The notes under the pieces are model-generated. The model saw only the letters and a program-made list of their open reading frames with translations. It did not search any database and was not told the origin of the DNA. Below, one piece after another: positions 14,634-23,575 of a DNA stretch of 64,000 bases; position 1 is the first letter of the stretch, and each line of letters starts with the position of its first letter. The position numbers were made by a program, and so were the translations under genes. The stretch comes from Streptomyces caelestis (lineage in GTDB: Bacteria; Actinomycetota; Actinomycetes; Streptomycetales; Streptomycetaceae), in assembly GCF_001279005.1 (NCBI RefSeq), contig NZ_LGCN01000205.1, forward strand, positions 1-64,000, in the 5' to 3' direction.

Positions 14634-16974
14634 CGGCCTCCGCCGTGTACGGCCCGAACTCGCTCTCCAGGACCAGGCGTCCGAGCTTGCGGTACTCCTG
14701 GGCTATCGCGGTCACCGTCTGCCGCATGGTGAGCGGTGTGCCGGACTCCGCGGCGAGGTAGGCCGCGGTGACCGCGCAGGCCCTGATGGAGCCGCCGGCC
14801 AGTTCGAAGCGGTCGGCGCAGAAGGCGAGGTCGAGGTCGTCGGCCCGGGGCAGCCGGTCGCCCAGGCAGCGGTCCCACAGGGCGAGGCGCCGGCCGGTGT
14901 CCGGCACCGGGAAGTCCGCGACCACGTCCAGGCGGCGGGTGAACGCCTCGTCCAGGTTGGCCCGCAGGTTGGTGGTCAGCACCGCGATCCCGTCGAACGA
15001 CTCCATGCGCTGGAGCAGGTACGCCGACTCGATGTTGGCGTGCCGGTCGTGCGCGTCCTTCACCTCCGAGCGCTTGCCGAAGATCGCGTCGGCCTCGTCG
15101 AAGAGCAGCACCGCGTTGACCGCCGACGCCTCGGTGAAGATGCGCTCCAGGTTCTTCTCGGTCTCCCCGATGTACTTGTCCACGACGGTGGACAGGTCCA
15201 CCACGTACAGGTCCATGCCGAGGTCCGCGGCGACGACCTCGGCGGACATGGTCTTGCCGGTGCCCGACTCGCCGGCGAACAGCGCGACGACGCCGCGCCC
15301 CCGGCCGCCGCCGGGCCGCATCCCCCACTGTCCGAGCACCTGTTCGCGGTGGCGGGCGCGCAGCGCGAGTTCCCGCAGCCGCCGGTGGGTGGCGGGCGGC
15401 AGCACCAGGTCGTCCCACCCGACGCCCGGCTCCACCCGCCGGGCGAGCCGGTCCAGTCCCGCGCCGTTCTGGGCGCGGACGGCGACGCGCAGGTCGTCCG
15501 GTCCGACGGGGCGGCCGTCGAGGGCGGCCGTGCGCACCGCCGCGTCGGCGGCCCGGCGCAGCTGCCCGGCGTCCAGCCGGTGCGCGGCGACGGCTTGCGC
15601 GAGTTCCTCGACGTCACCGACCAAGGCGATGTCACCGAGGGCCGGGCGGCCGGCGGTTCCGGTCGCGCCGGGCTCGCCGGCCGCCCGGCCGAGGAACCCG
15701 GCGGCACCGGCGGCCCGGCCGAGAGGCTCCGCGGCCCCGGCTCCGGCTGGTTCGCCGGCCGCCCGGCCGGGAAGCCCGGCGGCACCGGTCATGGCAAGAC
15801 CACCGGCCGCCCGGGCGAGGAACCCGGCGGCACCGGCCTCCCGGTCAAGCGGCTCCAAGGCGGCGGCCGCCCGGGCGAGCGCGTGGCGCCAGCGGGCGGC
15901 CTGGCGCTCGGGTGAGGGGGCCGGCACGGTGAGCACGACGGGGGCGTCGGCCGCCCAGGCCGGGTCCCAGCCCGTCGTGCCGTGCGTGAACAGGGGCACG
16001 CCCCGCAGTCCGGCGCAGAGCGCCCCGAGCGTACGGGCCCGTTCGGCGGGTTCCCCGGGCAGCTCCGCCAGCGGTCCGAGCACCACGCCGGCGCCGGTCA
16101 GACGGGCTTCGAGGGCGATCACCCGGGCCAGCGCCGGCACCTCGGACGGGCGCCGGGCGAGCGCCGCCGTGTCCAGGACGAGCGGGCGCGCACCGGTCAG
16201 GCGCAGGGCCGCGACGGCCAGTCCCTCGGCGTCGCCGCCCCGGCTGCGCAGATGGACGAGGCCGGCCCCGGTCCCGGCCGCGGCCGCCGCCCGGTGGACC
16301 TCCGCCGCCTCGGCGGTGGGGTCCTCCCGGGCCTCGCCGAGCGCCCCGGTGAGCCGGGCGTCGGGCCGTGTGTCGCCCAGGAGGTGGCCGGTGACCCGGT
16401 CGGGGACCACCAGGACGCGGGACAGCGGGGGCCGTTCCGGCTCGGTGACCTCCATCAGGCCGTGGGCGATCAGCGGGGCCCCGGGGGCGAGGCGGAACCG
16501 GGCGGGCGACGCGCCGCCGAGCCCGCACAGCTCCAGCGCGAGCCCGACGGTGGGCCGGCGGCGGGTCAGGTCGTCGTTGAGGTAGCCGTAGAGCCGCTCG
16601 AACCGTGCGTCCAGGTCGGGCGCCAGGGCGACCAGCAGCAGGTCCAGGTCGAGGGGCGACAGGCCGAACCGCCGGGCGAGCGTGCCGAGGGGGGAACGGG
16701 CCGGCGGCTGCCAGGGGTCCTGCGCGGGCAGGTCGAGCCCGCCCGGTTCGTCCAGGATCCGCGCCACCGCCTCCGGTGTGAGGTACTGGCCGCGGTAGGG
16801 GTTGTCGGGATCCGGATCGGCGTCCCGTCGCACCGCCACGGCCTCCCGGACCCGCCTCTCGACCGCCCCGAGTCGCGCCCAGAGGGCGTCGGGGCCGGCG
16901 AAGGCGTCGTCGGCGTCGGCGCCCCCTCCCCCGGCACGGCTCTCCTCGAGCGCGGGTTCCACGGTGTGCGTCAC
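14623..16974 (-). CDS. AAA+ ATPase of the CIS (Afp15/Pvc15-like)
   Basis: This 783-aa protein has an N-terminal helical part with NPYRGQYLT and PLDLDLLLVALAPDLDARFERLYGYL, a degenerate middle region and a C-terminal AAA+ module. Walker A is GESGTGKT at about residues 568-575 (Lys574), Walker B is VLLFDEADAIFGKR, and the sensor region is VLTTNLRANLDEAFTRRLD. Membrane-less CIS loci carry such an ATPase, thought to remodel the particle or load cargo. A Gly/Ala-rich insertion with GRAAG-type repeats lies before the AAA+ module. The GTG start overlaps the DUF4255 stop (GTGA). Confidence 0.93.
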   Translation of the reverse strand: MTHTVEPALEESRAGGGGADADDAFAGPDALWARLGAVERRVREAVAVRRDADPDPDNPYRGQYLTPEAVARILDEPGGLDLPAQDPWQPPARSPLGTLARRFGLSPLDLDLLLVALAPDLDARFERLYGYLNDDLTRRRPTVGLALELCGLGGASPARFRLAPGAPLIAHGLMEVTEPERPPLSRVLVVPDRVTGHLLGDTRPDARLTGALGEAREDPTAEAAEVHRAAAAAGTGAGLVHLRSRGGDAEGLAVAALRLTGARPLVLDTAALARRPSEVPALARVIALEARLTGAGVVLGPLAELPGEPAERARTLGALCAGLRGVPLFTHGTTGWDPAWAADAPVVLTVPAPSPERQAARWRHALARAAAALEPLDREAGAAGFLARAAGGLAMTGAAGLPGRAAGEPAGAGAAEPLGRAAGAAGFLGRAAGEPGATGTAGRPALGDIALVGDVEELAQAVAAHRLDAGQLRRAADAAVRTAALDGRPVGPDDLRVAVRAQNGAGLDRLARRVEPGVGWDDLVLPPATHRRLRELALRARHREQVLGQWGMRPGGGRGRGVVALFAGESGTGKTMSAEVVAADLGMDLYVVDLSTVVDKYIGETEKNLERIFTEASAVNAVLLFDEADAIFGKRSEVKDAHDRHANIESAYLLQRMESFDGIAVLTTNLRANLDEAFTRRLDVVADFPVPDTGRRLALWDRCLGDRLPRADDLDLAFCADRFELAGGSIRACAVTAAYLAAESGTPLTMRQTVTAIAQEYRKLGRLVLESEFGPYTAEAAGA

Positions 16975-17678
16975 GGCTGGCGGTCTCCCTTACGGCGGCG
17001 TCGGGCCGGGGCCGGCGGGCGTTCGCGCGGTCCGGTGAAACCCTCCGGGCCGGGGTCGCCGGCCTCCGTGTAGCGCAGCCGCCGCCCCGGACCCGCCTCC
17101 CCGCCCTCGCGCGCGGCGGCGGAGCGCACCACGAGGCCTTCGGTGACCGGCGGCGCGACGGCCCTGGTCACCCCGGCGAGCGGCGCCCGCACCCGGACCC
17201 CGAGGGACGCCTTCAGCTCCCCGCCGAGCGCCGACCACACATCGGCGGCGGCCGGCGCGTCCGTCCCCGTCCCGGCGGTGTCCAGGCCCACGGTCAGGCC
17301 GAGTTCGGCGAGCGAGCCGGTGAGCAGGCCCGCGGGCAGCACGTCGTGGGCCACCAGGGTGCCGAGCACCTGGGACAGCAGCCGGTGCTCGTCCTGCGGG
17401 CGGCTCGCCCACGCCGTGACGAGGTACGTCAGCTGGAACCAGCGCGGCGGGGAGCGCCGTGCGACGAGGTGCCCGTCCTCGTCGTACACCTCCCCGGCGC
17501 CGGTGCCGCGCCGCAGGGCGTCCTCCCGGATGTCGTACAGGAAGGCGCAGACGGTCGGGGCGCTGCGCCGGGCCGCCCAGTCCCGGGTGGGGGCGTCGAA
17601 GACCACGTCGACGCCCGACGCCTCCAGCCCGCTCCCGGCGAGGAGCCGGCGCAGTCCCTCGTCGACCTCGTGGATCAC
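16971..17678 (-). CDS. DUF4255/Pvc16_N-type tail cap (terminator) protein
   Basis: This 235-aa protein begins MIHEVDEGLRRLL and has the DUF4255 (Pvc16_N) pattern: VVFDAPTRDWAARRSAPTVCAFLYDIREDALRR, then RWFQLTYLVTAWASRPQDEHRLLSQVL. In related particles this protein caps the tube-sheath end distal to the baseplate and fixes length. The C-terminal about 60 residues are basic and disordered. The GTG start overlaps the beta-propeller gene stop, and its own stop overlaps the ATPase start, so the three genes are coupled. Confidence 0.9.
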   Translation of the reverse strand: MIHEVDEGLRRLLAGSGLEASGVDVVFDAPTRDWAARRSAPTVCAFLYDIREDALRRGTGAGEVYDEDGHLVARRSPPRWFQLTYLVTAWASRPQDEHRLLSQVLGTLVAHDVLPAGLLTGSLAELGLTVGLDTAGTGTDAPAAADVWSALGGELKASLGVRVRAPLAGVTRAVAPPVTEGLVVRSAAAREGGEAGPGRRLRYTEAGDPGPEGFTGPRERPPAPARRRRKGDRQP

Positions 17679-20600
17679 CGGCGGGTCACCTCGTCCGGTG
17701 GCTGCACGCTGCCGTTGACGACCAGGAAGCCGGTCTTCACCGGGGAGAACCCGGGGCCGCGGGCGGTGATGACGCGCGGTCCGGTCTGGTCCTTGGCGAG
17801 GATGAGCAGCTGCCCGATGAACGTGCCGTCCGCCCGCGGGACGGTCGGCGCCGCCGTCGCGGTGATCCCCGGCTTCCACGCGAACCGCACCGGCGCTCCC
17901 GGCGGGAAGTCCTCGCCGCGCACGGAGGTGACGAAGCCGGGCCTGCCGATCTCCGGCACCGCGACGATGCGCGGCCGGAGGACGCGCAGCCGCTGCCGGG
18001 CGGTGTTGTCGCGCGTGTCGGCGTCCGTGCCGGTGGTGGTGAGCACGCCGGTGACCTGTCCGGTCATCGCCTTCTTCGGGCTGAGCACGACCCGCACGAC
18101 GGTGCTCGCGCCCGGCGTGAGGTCGGGCAGCGCGCACACCCAGCTCCGGTCGCAGCCGGCCGGCGGCCCGCTGTGGGGGAGGCCGGCGGGCAGGCCGACG
18201 CGCAGCCGCAGTCCGGTGGCGAGCGCGTTGCGGCCGTTGCGGACGGTGTACGTCACCACGACGCGCCCGCCGACGTAGCCGGGGTTCGGCTGGGCGGCGA
18301 CCCGCACCCCGGGGCCGGCCTCGGGCTCCTCCGGCTCCGGGGGCGCCGTGGGAGTCGGCCTCGGGGCCGGGGGCGGCGTGGGGGCCGGGGGCGCGGGCGG
18401 CGTCGGGGTGGGAGTGGGTGTGGGTGTCGGCGGGGCCTCGGCCACCGGCACCACGGTCCGGCCCGCGTTGTCGTCGGGCCGCGGATCGATGACCGCACCG
18501 GTGACCGACCAGTCGACCGGCGCGTCGCCGGGGACGACTCCGGTGAGCGTGACGTCCACCGGGACGGTGGCGCCGGGCTCCACCACGCCGAGGCCGCACT
18601 CCAGGGAGGCGGCGTCGCAGGCGCCGCCGGGCCGGCCGATCCGGGTGACCCGCACGCCGGGCGGCGGGGCGACGGTCAGCCGGGTGCCGGGGGAGGCGGC
18701 GGGGCCGTTGTTGACCACGTCGACGGTGACCGTGGTGGTGTCGCCGACGGTGACCCGCGGGGTGGTGCCGGGCGCCCGGACGGCGAGGTCCACGGACTGC
18801 TGGACGGAGGGCTCCTTCTGCCGGCCCGCGAGACCGCCGGTGAGGGCGGTGACGGCGCCGGAGTCGATGTCGAGGAGGTTCAGCTTCTCCGGGCTGTTGA
18901 CCGCGGCCCCGGTGCGGGAGCTGAAGACGAGCCCCTCGCCGTCGGCGGTCCAGGCGGCGTCGCGGGGCTGGTGCGGGCCGGTGACCGAGGTGTCCGGCAG
19001 CTCCCGGCCGCAGGCGCCGGGCACGCCGCGGGCGGCGGCAGGCAGCAGCACCCGGCAGGTGTCGCCGGACGGGGAGGTCAGCAGGATGCCGTTCTCCTCG
19101 TCGATCCGGCCGGCGCCGTTCTTGCGGTTGAAGGCGATGCCGCGGCCGTCCGGGGAGAACGCGGGGCTGTCGTCGATGACCTCGCAGTCGCCCGGGCAGT
19201 TCTCGGCGCTCAGGTCGTTCTGCCGGGACGGGGCGTTCCGCCGGGACAGGTCGGCCGCCGGCACGGTCCACACGTGCTTGTTGCCGGCGTTCCCGTCGAT
19301 CTCCACGGCGCGGGTGAAGGCCAGGGTGGCGCCGTCGGAGGACCAGGTGGGCTGGGCGTCGCGGCCGGTGAGCTGTCCGGCCGGCGGGACGACCTCGCCG
19401 GTGATCTCGCCGGTGGCGACGTCCGCGACGAGGATGCGGCTCGGGCCGCCGACGCCGCCCGGCGAGGTCCGGGTGAAGGCGAGGCGCCTGCCGTCCGGGG
19501 AGAGGGCCGGGTCGGTGTCCCAGTCCGTGCCTGCGCGTTCCGCGAGCTCCATGGGCGCCGCGTTCGAGCCGTCGGCGTCCACCGTCCAGATCCGCTGGAT
19601 CCGCCGGCCGTCGGCGTCGTCCTCGAAGCGGGTGACGACGATCCGGCGGCCGTCGGGCGTGTAGCTCTGCCGTTCGGTCCACGGGTCGTGGCCGGGTCCG
19701 GGCCGGAACAGCGGGTCCTCGGCGGGATCGGTGTGGGTGTCGGCCGCCGGGTCCTCGTCGAGGATCGTCAGCCCCAGGTCGCGGGGGTCGGAGCCGTCCG
19801 CCCGGGCGTCCTGCAGCGTCACCGCGTGCGGGCCGGCCGCGGAGGTGCGCTCGACCACCGCCCCGCCGCCGTCGAGGGGGCCGAGCCAGGTGGGCGAGAG
19901 GACGTCCCGGTCCTCGTCGAGCACCAGCGAGGGGACCCGGTCGGAGTGGGCGGTGGACCGGAACACGTGGTCCCAGTCGCCCTCGCACTCACAGGTGATC
20001 TCGGGGCTCAGGAACACCAGGTCGTCCCCGTCGGGCAGCCACGCCGCCCCGTGGGCGCGCCAGCCGGCCCTCGCGCCCCCGAACAGCGGCTCGTCGGCGG
20101 TCCCGTTCGTGATCCGCAGCCGGGACACGGACCGCCCCTCCTCGGTGGTGGTGAGGGTGTACGCGATCCAGTCGCGGTTGACGTCGTCGTCGACCGGGTT
20201 CCACGCCGGCTCGGAGGCCGTGCCGCCCGCGGAGCCGGTGACGCGGGCGGCGGCGCCGCCGCTCAGGTCCCGTACGTAGATCTGCCGGCCGGCCGACGGG
20301 TCGCCGTCGCCGGCGTACGCGATGCGCCGCCCGTCGGGGGAGACCGTCGGGTCCTCTTCGTCGGCCGGGGTGTCGGTCAGCCGGGTCAGACCGGTGCCGT
20401 CGGTGCGCACCAGCCACAGGTCGCGCTGCGTCCCGCCGCCCGCGGCGGCGGGCTCGGCCGCGTCGAACACCACGGACCGTCCGTCGGGGGTCAGCTGGGG
20501 GTGCGCCGCGTCCATGCCGCTGGTGAGCCGCCGTACCGTGCCGTCGGCGGCCCGCAGGTAGATCTGCGGCCTCCGCTCGTCGCGGCGGCCGGCGAAGACC

Positions 20601-20878
20601 AGTCGGTCGCCGAGGGCGGACGGCTGCACGTCGTAGTGGGCCGGGCCCTGGCCGAACAGTGCGGTGCTGGAGGTGGTGGCGGCGGCCTCGCCGAGACTGC
20701 GGTGCCCGGTGCCGGCGTACACGATCCGGGTCCCGGCGGCGTCCGCCGCGGCCGCCGCCCGCGGTTCGGCGCTGCCCGGACCGGCCGCCGCCGTCACCCC
20801 GAGCAGGGGAACGAGCAGCAGCAGCGACGTGCCGAGTCTCCCCAGGCGGTACCGCCCGCCGGAGCCAGCGGTTTCCAT
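17675..20878 (-). CDS. Exported TolB/PD40-type beta-propeller protein with CARDB-like domains
   Basis: This 1067-aa protein has an N-terminal signal (RLGTSLLLLVPLLGVTAAAGPGSAEP). At least eight PD40/WD40-like repeats follow with motifs such as LTPDGRSVVFDA, VSPDGRRIAYAGDG, LSPDGRRLAFTR and FSPDGRGIAFNR. The C-terminal third has Ig-like CARDB/DUF11 segments (VTVDVVNNGPAASPGTRLTV, VVTYTVRNGRNALATGLRLRV) separated by a Pro-Thr linker. It is translationally coupled to the CIS cap gene, which suggests a surface sensor, anchor or wall-interacting role, but no function is known. AAGGGGA precedes the chosen ATG; an upstream in-frame start would break the signal. Confidence 0.85.
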   Translation of the reverse strand: METAGSGGRYRLGRLGTSLLLLVPLLGVTAAAGPGSAEPRAAAAADAAGTRIVYAGTGHRSLGEAAATTSSTALFGQGPAHYDVQPSALGDRLVFAGRRDERRPQIYLRAADGTVRRLTSGMDAAHPQLTPDGRSVVFDAAEPAAAGGGTQRDLWLVRTDGTGLTRLTDTPADEEDPTVSPDGRRIAYAGDGDPSAGRQIYVRDLSGGAAARVTGSAGGTASEPAWNPVDDDVNRDWIAYTLTTTEEGRSVSRLRITNGTADEPLFGGARAGWRAHGAAWLPDGDDLVFLSPEITCECEGDWDHVFRSTAHSDRVPSLVLDEDRDVLSPTWLGPLDGGGAVVERTSAAGPHAVTLQDARADGSDPRDLGLTILDEDPAADTHTDPAEDPLFRPGPGHDPWTERQSYTPDGRRIVVTRFEDDADGRRIQRIWTVDADGSNAAPMELAERAGTDWDTDPALSPDGRRLAFTRTSPGGVGGPSRILVADVATGEITGEVVPPAGQLTGRDAQPTWSSDGATLAFTRAVEIDGNAGNKHVWTVPAADLSRRNAPSRQNDLSAENCPGDCEVIDDSPAFSPDGRGIAFNRKNGAGRIDEENGILLTSPSGDTCRVLLPAAARGVPGACGRELPDTSVTGPHQPRDAAWTADGEGLVFSSRTGAAVNSPEKLNLLDIDSGAVTALTGGLAGRQKEPSVQQSVDLAVRAPGTTPRVTVGDTTTVTVDVVNNGPAASPGTRLTVAPPPGVRVTRIGRPGGACDAASLECGLGVVEPGATVPVDVTLTGVVPGDAPVDWSVTGAVIDPRPDDNAGRTVVPVAEAPPTPTPTPTPTPPAPPAPTPPPAPRPTPTAPPEPEEPEAGPGVRVAAQPNPGYVGGRVVVTYTVRNGRNALATGLRLRVGLPAGLPHSGPPAGCDRSWVCALPDLTPGASTVVRVVLSPKKAMTGQVTGVLTTTGTDADTRDNTARQRLRVLRPRIVAVPEIGRPGFVTSVRGEDFPPGAPVRFAWKPGITATAAPTVPRADGTFIGQLLILAKDQTGPRVITARGPGFSPVKTGFLVVNGSVQPPDEVTRR

Positions 20879-21045
20879 CACGGTCCCCTTCGCAGTCTGG
20901 TGCGGCACCTGGACGTGCCCCCGTCACCGTGGACCGGCCGCGCGCGCGACGGCAGGGCGGTGGGGCCGCGCCCGGGGGAAGCGCGGGGTGTGCTTTCGGG
21001 CAGCGCGGGGTTCCCCGGCGGCGTCGGCGGGGTCCCGGCCGGTCC

Positions 21046-21783
21046 TCAGATCAGCCCGTTGCGCAGCGCGTAGCCCACGGCGTGGGCCCGGTTGCGCAGT
21101 TGCAGCCGGGTGATGACCTCGTGCAGGACGTTCTTGACGGTGCGTTCGGAGTACGAGGTCTTGCGGGCTATCTCCGCCGTGTCCATTCCCTCCGACACCA
21201 GGCGCAGCATGTCCGCCTCGCGCGTGGTGAGGGTGGACAGGGGCAGGGCCCCGGGGTCGAGCGCGGAACGCCGGAGGCCGCCGACGTGGTGGAGCAGGTC
21301 GCCAAGCAGGTCGCCGGGCAGCATCCCCTCGCCGTTGCCCGTCGCCAGGACCAGACGCAGCAGTTGGTCCTGGTCGGCCTCGGCGCGGCGCAGTACCGCG
21401 GTCACACCGCATTCGACGACGCGTTGCAGCCCGCCGGCCCCGAGGGTTCCTATGACCAGGCCGGTGCGGGTGGCGCTGTTGTGCCGCAGCCGGCTCAGCA
21501 GGGCGGCCACGTCGTCGTCGACGTGGTCGACGACGACCAGGGACACCCGGGCCGAGCCCGCGTCGTCGGCGTCGACCAGGTCGATCTCGGGGCGGGGCCG
21601 TAATTGCTGGACGACGCCCACGCGCAGCACGGGGTCGGCGGCGTAGACGGCCAGGGTGACCCGGGCCGGGCGCTCGGAGCGGGAGGTGCGGTGGGTCCAG
21701 TCGGCCCGGACGAGGTCACGGGGCACGGCGTCGGGTGTGGCGGGGCCGTTCTCTTCTCCGCGGAACACGGTTACCTGTTTCAT
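21046..21783 (-). CDS. LuxR/NarL-type transcriptional regulator at CIS locus
   Basis: This 245-aa protein has a receiver-like N-terminal half (VTLAVYAADPVLRVGVVQQL, VVVDHVDDDVAALL) and a C-terminal LuxR helix-turn-helix (LSTLTTREADMLRLVSEGMDTAEIARKTSYSERTVKNVLHEVITRLQLRNRAHAVGYAL). The expected phospho-acceptor Asp sits in VVVDHVD, but the acidic pocket looks atypical, so phosphorylation is uncertain. It stands 167 nt upstream of the beta-propeller gene on the same strand and divergent from the membrane-protein gene. Regulation of the CIS is inferred from position. The start MKQVTVF is preferred over a longer Pro-rich N-terminus. Confidence 0.85.
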   Translation of the reverse strand: MKQVTVFRGEENGPATPDAVPRDLVRADWTHRTSRSERPARVTLAVYAADPVLRVGVVQQLRPRPEIDLVDADDAGSARVSLVVVDHVDDDVAALLSRLRHNSATRTGLVIGTLGAGGLQRVVECGVTAVLRRAEADQDQLLRLVLATGNGEGMLPGDLLGDLLHHVGGLRRSALDPGALPLSTLTTREADMLRLVSEGMDTAEIARKTSYSERTVKNVLHEVITRLQLRNRAHAVGYALRNGLI

Positions 21784-21978
21784 GAGTCGGTGGGAGGCGG
21801 GGGGTGGGGGACGAGGCACGAGGCGATCACGGGAGGGGTGGGGCACGGGAGGCGGCGCGCCCCATCAAGGGCCCGCCGTCGCGGGGGAGGGGGCGCCGGC
21901 CCGCCGGGCAGCACGACTGCCCGCGCGTTGCCCTCGCGTTCCTCGCCGCGCTTTCGGGCGCGTTCCTACGGTGGGGGC

Positions 21979-23346
21979 GTGACGCCTTCCGCAGCCTCTT
22001 CCGGTCCCGGTGCGCCCGGTCTCGACATCCCGGCCGTGGCGGTGACTCCGGGTGACACCGCCACCACCACCCTGACGGTGCGCAACGACAGCGACATCGT
22101 CGAGGCGTACGACCTGAGGGTCGTCGGGGACTGCGCCGCCTGGACCACGGTGGAACCGGCGCGCGTCTCCCTGTATCCCGGCACCTCCGAGACGGTGACG
22201 CTCCGTCTGGAGCCGCCGCGCTCACCGGAGGTCCGGGCCGGTGAGGTGCCCCTCGGCGTACGGGTGCTGCCGAACGAGCACCCCGACGCGGTGCGGGTCC
22301 TCGAGACCACCGTGCACGTGGGGGAGTTCCACGAGCTCCGGACCGAGCTGTCCCCGCGCCGCCGGCGCGGCTGGCTGCGCGGCCGCTACCTGCTGGCCGT
22401 GCGCAACCAGGGCAACACCCCGGTGCGGGTGCGCTTCGCCCCCGGACAGGCGGGCGAGGAGCTGGGATTCGCCTTCGCCCCGGAGCGGCCGAAGCTGGAG
22501 CCCGGCGAGTCGGCGGAGGTCGCGCTGCGGGTCCGTACCGCCAGGCCCGTGTGGTTCGGCAACCCGGTGGTGTGGCCGTTCACCGTGGACACCACGGAGG
22601 CCGGCGACCAGGAGGAACCGGCGCGGGCGGATCGGGACGACCCCGTCGTACGGCCCCCGCTGGACGCGGAGTTCGTGCAGATCCCGATCTTCCCCAAGTG
22701 GCTGCTGGCGGTGCTGGCCGCGCTGCTCGCGCTGTTGCTCGCCTGGTTCGCGCTGGTCCGTCCCGCGGTGCGCAGCGCCGCCGAGGAGGCGGCCACCGAG
22801 GCGGTCCGACCGCGGCCGACGCCGGCCGGGGAGCAGGGGGCGGCCGGGGAGTCCCCCGGCACCGGCGCGGACAGCCGGCCCGGGGGCGGCGGCCGGGAGT
22901 CGGGGGCGGCGACCGGGCCGGGCGGCGGCGGGAACGGTTCCCCGGCCGGGGGCGGCACCGCGGCCGGGGGCGGTACCGCGGCCGGCGGCCGGCAGAGCTC
23001 GGCGACCATCGACCTGAGGACGGGCGCCGGGGCGACCCGGGTCGGCACCTACCGGGTGCCCGAGGACGGCGTCTTCGGCGTCACCGACATCGTCGTCGCC
23101 AACTTCCAGGGCGACGAGGGCGTGTTGACGATCTCCTTCGGCGACCGCAAGATCACCACGATCGCGCTGGAGACGTTCCGCAACCAGGACTACCACTGGG
23201 TCACCCCCATCGAGATCCCCGAGAACGACACGGTGACCATCAGCGTGACCTGCGCCAAGCCCGGTACACCGGCCACGGGTCGTCAGGCGTCGGAGTGCCA
23301 CGAGGTCCTGAACGTGAGCGGAGTACTCAGTACCAGCACGCAGTGA
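21979..23346 (+). CDS. Membrane-anchored protein with cytoplasmic Ig-like and external beta-sandwich domains
   Basis: This 455-aa protein begins with an Ig-like domain (IPAVAVTPGDTATTTLTVRNDSDIVEAYDLRVVGD; second repeat ELSPRRRRGWLRGRYLLAVRNQGNTPVRVRF). One transmembrane helix lies at about residues 237-260 (KWLLAVLAALLALLLAWFAL), followed by a Gly/Pro linker and a C-terminal beta-rich domain (VGTYRVPEDGVFGVTDIVVANFQGDEG, QDYHWVTPIEIPENDTVTISVTC). No signal peptide is seen, so the N-terminus is probably cytoplasmic. It is divergent from the LuxR gene. A membrane contact for cytoplasmic CIS particles is a plausible but unproven role. The GTG start follows a G-rich site. Confidence 0.8.
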   Translation: MTPSAASSGPGAPGLDIPAVAVTPGDTATTTLTVRNDSDIVEAYDLRVVGDCAAWTTVEPARVSLYPGTSETVTLRLEPPRSPEVRAGEVPLGVRVLPNEHPDAVRVLETTVHVGEFHELRTELSPRRRRGWLRGRYLLAVRNQGNTPVRVRFAPGQAGEELGFAFAPERPKLEPGESAEVALRVRTARPVWFGNPVVWPFTVDTTEAGDQEEPARADRDDPVVRPPLDAEFVQIPIFPKWLLAVLAALLALLLAWFALVRPAVRSAAEEAATEAVRPRPTPAGEQGAAGESPGTGADSRPGGGGRESGAATGPGGGGNGSPAGGGTAAGGGTAAGGRQSSATIDLRTGAGATRVGTYRVPEDGVFGVTDIVVANFQGDEGVLTISFGDRKITTIALETFRNQDYHWVTPIEIPENDTVTISVTCAKPGTPATGRQASECHEVLNVSGVLSTSTQ

Positions 23347-23403
23347 ATCGGACGTGTGCTTCCGAGCTCATCCTCAGTCCGCGGTCACCGCGTTCGTAAA
23401 GTC

Positions 23404-23418
23404 CCGAAAGTCTTTCGG
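23404..23418. promoter_or_regulatory. 15-bp palindrome CCGAAAGTCTTTCGG in a convergent gap
   Basis: Arms of 7 bp flank a single central base. The 229-bp gap (23347-23575) lies between two convergent genes, so neither neighbour is transcribed away from it. The GAAA/TTTC core recalls LacI-family operator half-sites of streptomycete carbohydrate promoters, but no gene to control is visible. The rest of the gap shows nothing else. Confidence 0.35.
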
Positions 23419-23575
23419 CCTGAATTCGACAGCCCTTGGTCTCAAAACCGGCATCCGGCCCCAAGGGCCCCGTGGCGCACGGGCCTCCGGCGGAGCGGTG
23501 ACACCGGCGGCGGGCAGCACGTTCCGCCGCCGCCCGGCCGGCGACCGGCCGGCGACCGCGGGGCGGACGGATGCG

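Noticed and set aside
1..21783. Prophage or type VI secretion system
   Set aside because: There is no capsid, portal, terminase, integrase or lysis gene, and no TssJLM or TssK; the AAA+ ATPase, DUF4255, LysM and DUF4157 set fits an eCIS-type particle.
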